NCBI RefSeq assembly: GCF_014764705.1
Contig: NZ_JACXXG010000010.1
Span: 62,001 to 126,000 of the forward strand
Length of the DNA stretch: 64,000 bases
Source of the DNA: Stutzerimonas kunmingensis
GTDB taxonomy: Bacteria; Pseudomonadota; Gammaproteobacteria; Pseudomonadales; Pseudomonadaceae
Direction of reading: 5' to 3'
Positions 1 through 8,339 of the stretch are shown piece after piece (the first letter of the stretch is position 1; every line of letters begins with the position of its first letter). The notes below the pieces were generated by a model that saw nothing but the letters and a program-made list of their open reading frames with translations, made no database searches and had not been told where the DNA came from. Both the position numbers and the translations under genes were made by a program.

Positions 1-842
1 GCACTCAGCAGGCGCAAGGCCAGGCCGCTCTCCGGCTCGGGCAGCATGCTCTGCTGCGCCCAGTGCAGAATCTGTGTCGCCGAATGTTCGATCAGCAGCC
101 AGCCGCCGTCGCTGCGCAGTTGCACGCCGCTGGGGGCTTCCACGTCTGCCGCCTGCAGTGCCTGGCGATTGACCACCAGCGCCAGTCCGGCAGCCAGCTG
201 ATCGCCCAGCTCGGGCAATTCCGGCAGCACGTTGTAGCCGACTTCCAGGGCGCCGATGATCTCGCCGGACTCGCTGTCGGTGGCACGCAAAGGAACGATG
301 GCGCGACTGCTGGCGCCGAGCGCATTGACCTCCATGCCGTACTGCATGCTGCCTTCGCTCATCGCGCGGCGCAGCATCGGGCGCTGCGCCGCCATTGCGT
401 CACCGAAGCGCTCCGGTTGCTGCATGCGCAGCAGGGCGACCCCAGCGTCGCTCCAGAAGATCTGCAACTGCAACGCGCCGTGGCGTTGCATGGCGCTCCA
501 GGCCGGGCTCAACGCGGCGCGCAGACGCTGACGTGCCAGCTCGATACGTGCATCGTCCATGGCCCGGCCATCACGTAGCGCCGTATCGATCTGGCGTACC
601 TGGCGCAGCACTTCGGCATTGCCGGCCAGCGCCGTGGCGACCATGTCAGCCTGCCGCCGCTGATTGAGCTGCGCGCTCTGCAGTGCCAGGCTCTGCAGTT
701 CGCCGTGGGTGTCGATTTCCAGGTGCCAGGCGGCATCGCGCGCGCGGTAGTCATTGAATGCCAGGCTACCGAACAGCAGCACGAGCAGCAGGCTGCCGAG
801 CGTGAAGATCCAGTGGGGTGTGGTGATGCCGGCGTTCGTCAT
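1..842 (-). CDS. Membrane sensor protein with extracytoplasmic Cache-like domain (C-terminal part cut by window edge)
   Basis: The minus frame is open from an ATG at 842 to the window edge, about 280 codons, so the C-terminal part is missing. It starts MTNAGITTPHWIFTLG and has one hydrophobic segment at about residues 9-27 (LGSLLLVLLFGSLAF). A long extracytoplasmic region follows, rich in helix-forming residues. Later stretches such as MQYGMEVNALGASSRAIVPL and GEIIGALEVGYNVLPEL resemble double-Cache sensor domains, which usually precede a HAMP plus GGDEF, kinase or chemotaxis output. The output domain lies outside the window, so its function cannot be named. It is divergent from desA. No strong ribosome site is visible before the chosen ATG, but an ATG further upstream (about 894) is in another frame and runs into a stop overlapping this start. 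Confidence 0.65.
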   Translation of the reverse strand, partial: MTNAGITTPHWIFTLGSLLLVLLFGSLAFNDYRARDAAWHLEIDTHGELQSLALQSAQLNQRRQADMVATALAGNAEVLRQVRQIDTALRDGRAMDDARIELARQRLRAALSPAWSAMQRHGALQLQIFWSDAGVALLRMQQPERFGDAMAAQRPMLRRAMSEGSMQYGMEVNALGASSRAIVPLRATDSESGEIIGALEVGYNVLPELPELGDQLAAGLALVVNRQALQAADVEAPSGVQLRSDGGWLLIEHSATQILHWAQQSMLPEPESGLALRLLS

Positions 843-1158
843 CGGCGGGCCGGCCAGAGGCGCGAGGTGCTGCGCTCGACGTACGACGTTTGCATGAGCC
901 GCAACTTTCCAAGGCAAAAAAGAAACAATGATAGCTCTATGCCAGTACGGCCGATAGCGTCTTTCGGGAATGCACGTCAGCATGGCGCCACGTACCGAAG
1001 CGTAGCGATTGCAGCCGAATCTGGCTAAAAAATCACCAGCTTTTAGACGGTCGGTCGGGCTGTTTCCTAGACTCGCCGACGCCTGGTGTTAGGCTGAAGG
1101 CAGGTGGACGCCAGCGGACGTCGCTGGTGCACCGTTCTGCAAGAGGCACCCCGTTATC
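843..1158. other. Divergent intergenic region, left sensor gene / desA
   Basis: These 316 bases separate two divergent genes and must hold both promoters. I see no convincing coding frame. A possible ribosome site (AGAGG) lies about 13 bases before the desA ATG at 1159. No strong inverted repeat or terminator was found. Confidence 0.4.
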
Positions 1159-2349
1159 ATGTGGCACACCGGTTTACTCGACCTGTCGGTCTGGCAACTC
1201 ATCGCGACCACGCTGCTGCTGACTCACGTCACCATCGTCAGCGTCACGGTCTACCTGCACCGTTACTCGGCGCACCGCTCGCTGGAGCTGAATCCGGCAC
1301 TCAAGCATTTCTTCCGCTTCTGGCTGTGGCTGACCACGGCAATGAACACCCGCGAGTGGACTGCCATCCATCGCAAGCACCACGCCAAATGCGAGACCCC
1401 CGATGACCCGCACAGCCCAGTGCACAAGGGTCTGAGCACGGTGCTGCGCAAGGGCGCCGAGCTGTACATGGAGGAGGCGAAGAACGAGGAAACCCTGCGC
1501 ATCTATGGCAAGAACTGCCCGGACGACTGGATCGAGCGCAACCTCTATTCGCGTTTCCCCAATACCGGCATCGTGCTGATGCTGCTGATCGACCTGGCGC
1601 TGTTCGGTGTGCTCGGCCTCACCGTGTGGGCCGTGCAGATGATCTGGATTCCGTTCTGGGCCGCCGGCGTGGTCAACGGTCTCGGTCACGCGGTCGGTTA
1701 TCGCAACTTCGAATGCCGTGATGCGGCGACCAACCTCGTGCCCTGGGGCATCCTCATCGGCGGCGAGGAGCTGCACAACAACCACCATACCTATCCGAAC
1801 TCGGCCAAGCTGTCGGTGCGCAAATGGGAGTTCGACATGGGCTGGGCCTGGATTCGCCTGTTCAGCCTGCTGCGGCTGGCCAAGGTCAACCGTACCGCGC
1901 CGATCGCCCACCGCATCGAGGGCAAGCAGCAGCTGGACATGGACAGCGCCATGGCGATCCTCAACAACCGTTTCCAGATCATGGCGCAGTACCGAAAGCT
2001 GGTCATCGTGCCGCTGGTGCGCCAGGAACTTGGCCGCGCCGACGCCACGCTGCGTCATCAACTGCGCCGGGCCAAGCGTCTGCTGGCGCGGGAGCCGAGT
2101 CTGCTGCAGCAGGAGCAGCAGGCGCACATCGACGACATGCTGGCGCAGAGCCAGTCGCTCAAGGTGATCTACGAGAAGCGTCTGGCGCTGCAGCAGATCT
2201 GGACGCGAACCAGCTCGAACGGCCACGAAATGCTGGCGGCGATCAAGCAGTGGGTGCACGAAGCGGAAGCCAGCGGCATCCAGTCGCTGCGCGAATTCGC
2301 CGAGCATCTGCGGACCTATTCCCTGCGCCCGCCGGTCGCCATCGCCTGA
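1159..2349 (+). CDS. desA: Membrane fatty acid desaturase, DesA-type delta-9 acyl desaturase
   Basis: This 396-aa protein should introduce a double bond into acyl chains of membrane phospholipids at the inner membrane, using a di-iron centre. The three histidine boxes of integral membrane desaturases are present: HRYSAH (34-39), HRKHH (71-75) and HNNHH (206-210). Hydrophobic segments lie at about residues 10-33, 50-62 and 135-178. After the desaturase core there is a charged, helical C-terminal extension of about 130 residues, as in P. aeruginosa DesA. The length agrees with that protein (about 394 aa). In P. aeruginosa desA is also close to a GGDEF gene and the agu/spu genes, as here. The family is solid; the regiospecificity is inferred from the family. 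Confidence 0.87.
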   Translation: MWHTGLLDLSVWQLIATTLLLTHVTIVSVTVYLHRYSAHRSLELNPALKHFFRFWLWLTTAMNTREWTAIHRKHHAKCETPDDPHSPVHKGLSTVLRKGAELYMEEAKNEETLRIYGKNCPDDWIERNLYSRFPNTGIVLMLLIDLALFGVLGLTVWAVQMIWIPFWAAGVVNGLGHAVGYRNFECRDAATNLVPWGILIGGEELHNNHHTYPNSAKLSVRKWEFDMGWAWIRLFSLLRLAKVNRTAPIAHRIEGKQQLDMDSAMAILNNRFQIMAQYRKLVIVPLVRQELGRADATLRHQLRRAKRLLAREPSLLQQEQQAHIDDMLAQSQSLKVIYEKRLALQQIWTRTSSNGHEMLAAIKQWVHEAEASGIQSLREFAEHLRTYSLRPPVAIA

Positions 2350-2473
2350 CCTTCCATCGGCTCAAGCACAAGGCCTGCAGCCGGCCGGAACTTTGCTTCT
2401 GGCCGGCTCTCTGAACAGCATTCTCAACATGCAGTACCGTCGCAATCGCGACGGTCGTTTCAGGAAGAAGGCT

Positions 2474-3472
2474 ATGCGGCTGGCGAGTAATCAGGGTGAT
2501 TCGGGTATGGGCATGCTACCGGGCGGCGATGCGCAGACATTGCTGGCGCTGATGCATGCGCGCGCGGAGGCTGCCCGCCTGGGCGAGCGCGAGCAACTGT
2601 TCAGCACCCTGCTGGGCGGCGTCAACGCCGTGCTCTGGGCGTTCGACTGGCAGGCGCAGCGGATGATCTACGTCAGCCCGGCCTACGAGCGCATCTTTGG
2701 TCGCTCGCCGGCCCTGCTGCTGGCCGATTACGGCGAGTGGCGCAATGCGATCTATCCGGATGACGTCGAGTTTGCGCAGAAGAGCATGCTCGCCGTGCTC
2801 GACGAGGGCGCGGTGGAAACCCGCGAGTACCGCATCATCCGTGGAGACGGGCAGTTGCGCTGGTTGAGCGACAAGTGTTTCCTCGGCCGCCGCGCCGATC
2901 GTGGCCAGGGCCCGATCATTGTGGGTATCGCCGAAGACATCACCGAGAAGAAGCAGCTCGAAGGCGAACTGCAGCGTCTGGCCACTACCGATGTGCTGAC
3001 CCAGAGCAGCAACCGCCGGCACTTCTTCGAATGCGCCCGCGGCGAGTTCGAGCGGGCGCGGCAGTTTGCTTCCTCGCTGGCGTTTCTGCTGCTGGATATC
3101 GATGACTTCAAGCGCATCAACGACACCCACGGCCACCAGATGGGCGATCAGGTGCTGCAGAAGGTGGCCCGCTGCGGCGCCGCCGTGCTGCGCCAGAGCG
3201 ACCTGTTCGGGCGCATCGGCGGTGAGGAATTCGCCGCGGTACTGCCAGGCTGTCAGCCGGATCTGGCCGAACAGATCGCCGAACGCCTGCAGCGCGAGAT
3301 CGAACGGGTGGTGTTTACCGCCGACAACGGCGAGCGTTTCCGCGTCACCGCCAGCCTGGGCCTGACCTACCTGAAAGCCAGCGATCCCGAGCTGAGCAGC
3401 GTGTTCGCCCGCGCCGACGCGGCGATGTACACCGCCAAGCGCCTAGGCAAGAACCAGGTGATCGTCGGCTAA
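2474..3472 (+). CDS. PAS-GGDEF diguanylate cyclase
   Basis: The protein (332 aa from the chosen start) probably makes cyclic di-GMP in the cytoplasm in response to a signal sensed by its PAS domain. The PAS/PAC region spans about residues 42-157 and ends in the typical IVGIAEDITEKKQLE linker. The GGDEF domain follows (about 165-332) with LLLDIDDFKRINDTHGHQMG and the active-site loop GGEEF (249-253). RQSD at 240-243 lies five residues upstream and fits the RxxD inhibitory site, so product feedback is likely. The usual LTG near the domain start reads LTQ. There is no membrane segment. The frame is open further upstream to 2393, but AGGAAGAAGG just before the ATG at 2474 decides the start. Confidence 0.85.
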   Translation: MRLASNQGDSGMGMLPGGDAQTLLALMHARAEAARLGEREQLFSTLLGGVNAVLWAFDWQAQRMIYVSPAYERIFGRSPALLLADYGEWRNAIYPDDVEFAQKSMLAVLDEGAVETREYRIIRGDGQLRWLSDKCFLGRRADRGQGPIIVGIAEDITEKKQLEGELQRLATTDVLTQSSNRRHFFECARGEFERARQFASSLAFLLLDIDDFKRINDTHGHQMGDQVLQKVARCGAAVLRQSDLFGRIGGEEFAAVLPGCQPDLAEQIAERLQREIERVVFTADNGERFRVTASLGLTYLKASDPELSSVFARADAAMYTAKRLGKNQVIVG

Positions 3473-3485
3473 TTGCGGCGGGCTG

Positions 3486-3505
3486 GCCGGGCTGGCTTGC
3501 CCGGC
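3486..3505. terminator. Hairpin between convergent genes, possible terminator
   Basis: GCCGGGC, a six-base loop (TGGCTT) and GCCCGGC form a perfect 7-bp stem between the stop of the GGDEF gene and the end of the convergent 126-aa gene. No clear T-run follows on either strand, so intrinsic termination is only suggested. Confidence 0.4.
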
Positions 3506-3516
3506 GCGCTCTGTCG

Positions 3517-3897
3517 TCACTGGCCAAGCTGCTGCCCGAAGCTCTCCATCTGCTGCTTGAACTCGGTGCATTTCGCCTGACGCTCGGACGCGGGGACATC
3601 CTTCCACTTTGCCTCGCTCTCCTTGACGCCGTCGGCAAAGGCCGTATCGAAAGCTGCCGGGTCCATCCCGGCGCGGGTCGCCTGGGTTTTTTGCTGCTCT
3701 CTATGCTCGGCAAGTTTCTCGTCGGTGTAGTCGTCGCAGACTTTAGCTGTCACATGCATGGCGCCGCCAAACTTGGCCAGCTGCGCGTGCATGTTGGTCA
3801 TCATCTGTTGATCCGACTCCTGCGCCTGAGTGATCGAGCTGATCAGCGTGAACGCTGCGGCGAGTGCCAGGGATGGCAGGTGGATGGCTGAAGACAT
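3517..3897 (-). CDS. Small exported protein of unknown function
   Basis: The gene encodes 126 aa. The first 25 residues are a clear Sec signal peptide, with hydrophobic core LALAAAFTLISSI and a likely cleavage after TQA. The mature part is about 100 residues, highly charged and helical, with two cysteines (KVCDDY and AKCTEF) that could form a disulphide in the periplasm. The start is supported by AGGAGC eight bases before the ATG. I do not recognise the family. It lies upstream of nothing obviously related: the next genes on the same strand also encode unknown exported proteins, and a shared cell-envelope role would be a guess. Confidence 0.6.
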   Translation of the reverse strand: MSSAIHLPSLALAAAFTLISSITQAQESDQQMMTNMHAQLAKFGGAMHVTAKVCDDYTDEKLAEHREQQKTQATRAGMDPAAFDTAFADGVKESEAKWKDVPASERQAKCTEFKQQMESFGQQLGQ

Positions 3898-3977
3898 GAT
3901 TGCTCCTATGATCAGTACTTGTTTTTTTGGTGCGTGGCGAGGCCTCAGTGGTTTCGGCCTGTTGGTTGTGATTCGAC

Positions 3978-4619
3978 TCAGCGAAGCATTCGGTGAATGG
4001 CGATGGCTGCCTCGATCGCCTGGTCGTTGGTGATGTACTCCATGCTCTCCACTTTCTGCAGGGCGATACCGGCAGCCGTCGCGGTGACGGTGACCCGGCC
4101 GACGACCACCTGAGGGCCGATGATCCCCAGCTGAGCGCTGGGGTCCATACGCTTGCTGACATCTACCACGAAGCCGCCGATATCCTCGGCGCGGGCGTCG
4201 TCATGGACCATGCCCATTTTGCGAAGCATCTGTTCGTCCGAGGGTGTTTCGTCGACAGAGATGCCGATGGAAAGACCGCCACCTTTGACTTGCTGGGAGA
4301 TATCCGCGTTCTGCATTTCCCGGGAAAGCCAGGAGCAGCTGATGCCATAGACGGTCACATTGTCGTAACGGCCACCATCGTCCTGATCCACGAGGGCCAG
4401 ACCATCCAGAAGCGGCGTGAGTCGTGCCGCGATCCGTTCACACTTGGGCAGCTGCTCCAGCGTCGGAGCGGCATTAGCGGCCTTGGGAATGGATGCTGAG
4501 CCCTCTTCTTCGCTGCAGCCACTGGCTGCGAGAGCGAGCGACAGCAGCACGAACTGGACTGAAAGGGGGATCGACAAGAGGTGTTTCCTGACGGGCGCTG
4601 GGATGTGTGACCGCACCAA
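3978..4619 (-). CDS. Putative lipoprotein of unknown function
   Basis: The open frame encodes up to 213 aa. The N-terminal region has a basic stretch, a hydrophobic core (VQFVLLSLALA) and the lipobox LAASGC, so the protein should be lipidated on that cysteine and carried at a membrane. The mature protein begins SEEEGSASIP and contains a compact domain with two cysteines (LPKCERI and GISCSW) and a VTVTATAAG strand near the end. I do not recognise it. The start is uncertain: the first codons are TTG (4619) and GTG (4616), and a TTG at 4577 preceded by AGGAAA is an alternative that would give a shorter signal peptide. Confidence 0.55.
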   Translation of the reverse strand: MVRSHIPAPVRKHLLSIPLSVQFVLLSLALAASGCSEEEGSASIPKAANAAPTLEQLPKCERIAARLTPLLDGLALVDQDDGGRYDNVTVYGISCSWLSREMQNADISQQVKGGGLSIGISVDETPSDEQMLRKMGMVHDDARAEDIGGFVVDVSKRMDPSAQLGIIGPQVVVGRVTVTATAAGIALQKVESMEYITNDQAIEAAIAIHRMLR

Positions 4620-4692
4620 CGGTCAAGCGAACCCCAAATGTAGACCAGATCGACAGGGCTTCAAGTCAGCGGGGGCCTGCCGGGCTCTGGCA

Positions 4693-5397
4693 TCAGCGCG
4701 ACTTGCGGTATACGTCGTCGAAGCGCACGTTGAGCCCGCCGCAGTGGCTGTTATCGGTCACCACCAGATTGCCGGCGACATGCTGCAGGGTCACCTGGCA
4801 GTCGTACTCGTCATCGCCTTCGCTGATCTTCAGCAGGTCGTCGGAGGGACGACCATGGCCGGAGAATGCCCCGACATGAACGATTGGCTCTCCGTAGCTG
4901 TTGAGGCCGCCTTGCCACATGGCCTCGCCTTCAACGGCGAAGGGTTCGTCGGGGGAGGGCTGGGTAATGAGGATGCTGTTGCTACCCGCGATGGGGTGCC
5001 AGCGGCCGATCCAGTCGCCGGCCGTGGGTACCGGCGTAGCGTGGTCGGTACGGACGTGGTGCGCGGGCAGCCAGCCGACGAACTCGCGCTTGCTGGAGAA
5101 ATACCAGGCGCAGGCCCAGCCATCCGTCTCCTTGCCGACCAGCAGCTTGTCACCATTCACCAGATAGGCGCGTCGGATGCAGGATTCCTGCTCCGGGCAG
5201 CCAACCGCGTCATCGCGAAAATGCACGGGTTGATCTGCATTGGCTACAACCTCCGCATGCCTTACCGCGCCGGCGAAGGCCGGAAAGAATCCATTGCGGC
5301 AGGAATACGGCTCGATGGCCTGCGCTGATGGCGCCAGTAGCATGCATAGCAGGAAGGCTCTGATTCGCACGGTGCGCAGTCTCCTCATTACAGCCAT
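4693..5397 (-). CDS. Exported protein of unknown function, possible SH3-like fold
   Basis: This is a 234-aa protein (231 if the ATG at 5388 is used). It has a signal peptide with basic start MRRLRTVRIRAF and core LLCMLLAPSAQA. The mature part contains several cysteines (SCRNG, GCPEQESCIRR, WACAWYF, DCQVT, SHCGG), so a disulphide-rich periplasmic protein is likely. The stretch GDKLLVGKETDGWACAWY followed by FVGWLPAHHV looks like a bacterial SH3-type repeat; this is a pattern-level impression only. It lies directly downstream of aguA on the same strand with a short gap, but nothing links it to agmatine metabolism. Confidence 0.55.
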   Translation of the reverse strand: MAVMRRLRTVRIRAFLLCMLLAPSAQAIEPYSCRNGFFPAFAGAVRHAEVVANADQPVHFRDDAVGCPEQESCIRRAYLVNGDKLLVGKETDGWACAWYFSSKREFVGWLPAHHVRTDHATPVPTAGDWIGRWHPIAGSNSILITQPSPDEPFAVEGEAMWQGGLNSYGEPIVHVGAFSGHGRPSDDLLKISEGDDEYDCQVTLQHVAGNLVVTDNSHCGGLNVRFDDVYRKSR

Positions 5398-5419
5398 GTT
5401 GACCCGCCCAGGGGATCAA

Positions 5420-6535
5420 CTACATGGCTGATCGGTTCAGCGGTGCCGGCTGCTGCTGGGTGATGCAGTGGATGTTGCCGCCGCCGAGGAGGATCTCGCG
5501 GCCAGGCACCATGACGACCCGGTGCTCCGGGAATACCTGCGCCAGGATGCGCTCGGCTTCGGCGTCCAGCGGGTCGCCGAAGGCTGGGGCGATGATGCCG
5601 CCGTTGACGATGAGGAAGTTCACGTAGCTGCCGGCCAGGCGTATCGACGGGTCGCGCGGCTGGCTGCCGTCCAGCGCGAGCACCCCGGCGCATTCTTCGG
5701 CAGTCGCATGCAGCGGGCCGGGAATCGGCATCTTGTGCACCGTCAGCGTGCGGCCCTTGGCGTCGCGAACGCTCTGCAGCACGGCCATGGCCGCCTGACA
5801 GCGCTCGAAGTTGGGGTCGTTCGCATCGTCGGTCCAGGCCAGCAGTACTTCGCCCGGGCGCACGAAGCAGCAGAAGTTGTCGACGTGGCCGTCGGTTTCA
5901 TCGTTGAACAGGCCGTGCGGCAGCCAGATGATGCTGTCCACTGCCAGCTGTTCCCGCAGCACGCTCTCGATCTGCTCGCGGGACAGATGCGGGTTGCGAT
6001 TGCGATTGAGCAGGCATTCCTCGGTGGTGATCAGCGTGCCCTCGCCGTCGACGTGGATCGAGCCGCCCTCGAGCACGAAGCCCTCGGTGCGGTAGCGGTC
6101 GCAGTATTCGAGTTCGAGGATCTTACGCGCCACTTCGTCGTCGCGCTGCCAGTCGGCATAGAGGCCGCCGTCTTCACCGCCCCAGGCATTGAACGTCCAG
6201 TCGACGCCGCGCAGGCCGCCTTGGTCGTCGATGACGAAGGTCGGCCCGGTATCGCGCACCCAGGCGTCGTCGGTGCTCAGTTCCACCACGCGGATGCGCG
6301 GATCGTCCAGTGCCGCGCGGGCTGCGAGGTACTGCTCGGCGCTGGCGCAGACGGTAACCGGCTCGAAGTGTGCAATGGCCTTGGCGACAGCGGTGAACGC
6401 GGCCTGCGCGGGCGCGCCGTTGTCACGCCAGTTGTCCGGGCGTTGCGGCCAGACCATCCAGGTCTGGCTGTGCGGTGCCCATTCGGCGGGCATGAAGTAG
6501 CCATCGGTACGCGGCGTGGTGGTCAGGGTGGTCAT
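5420..6535 (-). CDS. aguA: Agmatine deiminase
   Basis: AguA hydrolyses agmatine to N-carbamoylputrescine and ammonia in the cytoplasm. The 371-aa protein has the family's guanidine-binding segments: [12 protein letters not shown] near residue 90, [20 protein letters not shown] near 190 and TDGHVDNFC near 230. The nucleophilic cysteine sits in [11 protein letters not shown]. Choosing the ATG at 6535 ([14 protein letters not shown]) rather than the one at 6541 puts this cysteine at residue 357, as in the P. aeruginosa enzyme. It follows aguB on the same strand with 65 bases between them, so the two are probably one operon that converts agmatine to putrescine. The AguR product encoded next door is the likely regulator. 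Confidence 0.95.
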   Translation of the reverse strand: MTTLTTTPRTDGYFMPAEWAPHSQTWMVWPQRPDNWRDNGAPAQAAFTAVAKAIAHFEPVTVCASAEQYLAARAALDDPRIRVVELSTDDAWVRDTGPTFVIDDQGGLRGVDWTFNAWGGEDGGLYADWQRDDEVARKILELEYCDRYRTEGFVLEGGSIHVDGEGTLITTEECLLNRNRNPHLSREQIESVLREQLAVDSIIWLPHGLFNDETDGHVDNFCCFVRPGEVLLAWTDDANDPNFERCQAAMAVLQSVRDAKGRTLTVHKMPIPGPLHATAEECAGVLALDGSQPRDPSIRLAGSYVNFLIVNGGIIAPAFGDPLDAEAERILAQVFPEHRVVMVPGREILLGGGNIHCITQQQPAPLNRSAM

Positions 6536-6600
6536 CTGCATCTCTCATGAAGCGGAAAAGGACAGGCCTTTCCCGTGGTTCGTAGCGGCGGGCGCGCGGC

Positions 6601-7482
6601 TCACTCTGAAGGCTGCGAGCCGTCCAAGGTCCGGATCGAGCCGTAGAGATTCGGCCGGCGATCGCGGAACACGCCCCAGGCGCTGCGGATGTGTTCGAGC
6701 TGGTCGAGATCGAACTGGTGCACCAGCACGCCCTCGCTGGTTTCGTCCATTTCCTCGACCTTGGCCCCGAACTGGTCGGCGATGAATGACGAGCCGTAGA
6801 AGGTGATGTCGTAGCCGTCCTGCTCTTCGCGGCCGATGCGGTTGCTGGCGATCAGCGGCATCAGGTTGGCGCCGGCATGGCCCTGCTGCACGCGCTGCCA
6901 GTGGTCGCGCGAGGTGATGTTCGGGTCGTGCGGCTCGCTGCCGATGGCGGTCGGGTAGAACAGCAGTTCTGCGCCCATCAGCGCCATGCTGCGCGCGGTT
7001 TCGGGGAACCACTGATCCCAGCAGATGGCCACGCCGATCTTGGCGTAGCGGGTGTTCCACACCTTGAAGCCGGTGTCGCCCGGGTTGAAGTAGTACTTCT
7101 CGTGGTAGCCGGGGCCATCCGGAATGTGGCTTTTACGGTAGACGCCGAGCAGCTTGCCGTCGGCATCGATGATGGCGATGGAATTGAAGCGGGCGCGTCC
7201 GGCCAGCTCGAAGAAGCTGATCGGCAGCACCACCTGCAGTTCGGCAGCGACCTTCTGGAAATGCTGGATGGCCGGGTTTTCCTCGACCGGCGTCGCCAGC
7301 TGCAGGTACTCGGCATTGGGCTTCTGGCAAAAGTAGGGCGTCTCGAACAGCTCCTGAATGAGGATGATCTGCGCGCCCTTGGTGGCGGCCTCGCGCACCA
7401 GCTTGTCGGCATTGGCGATGTTGGCCTGGCTATCCCAGGAACAGGCCATCTGGGTGGCGGCAACGGTAACGACTCGGGACAT
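6601..7482 (-). CDS. aguB: N-carbamoylputrescine amidase
   Basis: AguB cleaves N-carbamoylputrescine to putrescine, carbon dioxide and ammonia, the second step of the agmatine pathway. The 293-aa protein belongs to the nitrilase superfamily. The catalytic triad is visible as Glu44 (LIQELFETPYFC), Lys117 (YRKSHIPDGPGYHEKYYF) and Cys154 (GVAICWDQWFPE). Length and motif spacing fit the family. It is the first gene of the aguBA pair. The region upstream (7483-7614) holds a perfect 8-bp inverted repeat that could bind AguR. Confidence 0.95.
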   Translation of the reverse strand: MSRVVTVAATQMACSWDSQANIANADKLVREAATKGAQIILIQELFETPYFCQKPNAEYLQLATPVEENPAIQHFQKVAAELQVVLPISFFELAGRARFNSIAIIDADGKLLGVYRKSHIPDGPGYHEKYYFNPGDTGFKVWNTRYAKIGVAICWDQWFPETARSMALMGAELLFYPTAIGSEPHDPNITSRDHWQRVQQGHAGANLMPLIASNRIGREEQDGYDITFYGSSFIADQFGAKVEEMDETSEGVLVHQFDLDQLEHIRSAWGVFRDRRPNLYGSIRTLDGSQPSE

Positions 7483-7516
7483 GGAAACCTCGCGGCTGCA
7501 GTTGAAAGGGCGACGG

Positions 7517-7544
7517 CTATCGAAAGCGCAAATTTATTCGATAG
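7517..7544. promoter_or_regulatory. Inverted repeat upstream of aguB, candidate AguR operator
   Basis: CTATCGAA (7517-7524) and TTCGATAG (7537-7544) form a perfect inverted repeat with a 12-base spacer, 35 bases upstream of the aguB start. TetR-family repressors bind palindromes of this kind, and aguR lies just upstream. A second repeat (CTGACCG at 7590-7596, CGGTCAG at 7612-7618) overlaps the aguR stop codon and could be either another site or part of a terminator. Confidence 0.4.
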
Positions 7545-7614
7545 TTATCTGGATTGATAGGGGGCTGAACGCCGATGGCAAAGAAAGGGCTGACCGTTTA
7601 TCGATATTTATCGG

Positions 7615-8265
7615 TCAGTGGTTCGGTGTTTCCCGCTTCGGCAGGCATGGCGGCAGATACAGGCCGAGATAGGCATCGAATACACGCAGGCCTTCCTCGG
7701 CCATGCGTGGCGTCAGGCTGCCGTACAGCTGTATCGATCGAGCATAGACGCGGTCGCCGAGTTCCACGGCCATGGCGAACACATCGATGTCCTGCGGCAG
7801 AGGCGGCAGGGCGAAATGTCGCTCGAACACGGCCTGCATCGCCTGGCCGAGTTCCAGGTCCAGGCGCTGATCGGTCTGCGTTACCTCGCCGAGGCCGTGC
7901 TGCACGAGGATCAGCTGGCGGGCGGCGCTGTCCTGTTCGTAGACCCCGAGCATGCGCTGTTCGATCAGTCGCGACAGGTCGCGCCAGCTGCTCAGGCTCT
8001 GGTGATCGATGGGCTGCTCGAGGCTGTCCCTGAACGTCGCGTGCACATCGGCGGTGAGCGCCGCGAGCAATGCCGGCACGCCGGAGAAGAAGTGGTAGAC
8101 GGAAGAGGGCGGAATGCCGGCGCGCTCCGCCACCGCGTACACCGATAGCGTCGCGGCACCCTGCTCGGCGAGCAGTTCACGGGCGCTGGAGAGAATCTGG
8201 CGGATGCGCGCCTGGCTGCTGGCGCGCGGGCGGCGACTGGGCGTCGCGGGGCTGGGCTTGGTCAT
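7615..8265 (-). CDS. aguR: TetR-family regulator of agmatine catabolism
   Basis: AguR in P. aeruginosa represses aguBA and is relieved by agmatine and N-carbamoylputrescine. This 216-aa protein has the TetR DNA-binding domain in about residues 15-65 (RIRQILSSARELLAEQGAAT, AERAGIPPSSVYHFF) and an all-helical ligand domain after it. The start is the ATG at 8265 (MTKPSPATP); the frame is open much further upstream, but that part is antisense-like sequence inside spuI. Gene order aguR next to aguBA and the spu genes is as in P. aeruginosa, which supports the name. It sits between spuI and aguB on the same strand. Confidence 0.88.
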   Translation of the reverse strand: MTKPSPATPSRRPRASSQARIRQILSSARELLAEQGAATLSVYAVAERAGIPPSSVYHFFSGVPALLAALTADVHATFRDSLEQPIDHQSLSSWRDLSRLIEQRMLGVYEQDSAARQLILVQHGLGEVTQTDQRLDLELGQAMQAVFERHFALPPLPQDIDVFAMAVELGDRVYARSIQLYGSLTPRMAEEGLRVFDAYLGLYLPPCLPKRETPNH

Positions 8266-8339
8266 CGGCCTATTTGAAGCCAGCACGGCGGCGGATGCAA
8301 ACCGCCGTGGCGGTCGCCCCGCTGCACACGGGCCTGCGG

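Noticed and set aside
1174-2307. 377-aa minus-strand frame opposite desA
   Set aside because: It is an antisense shadow in a GC-rich gene. desA has all three histidine boxes on the plus strand.
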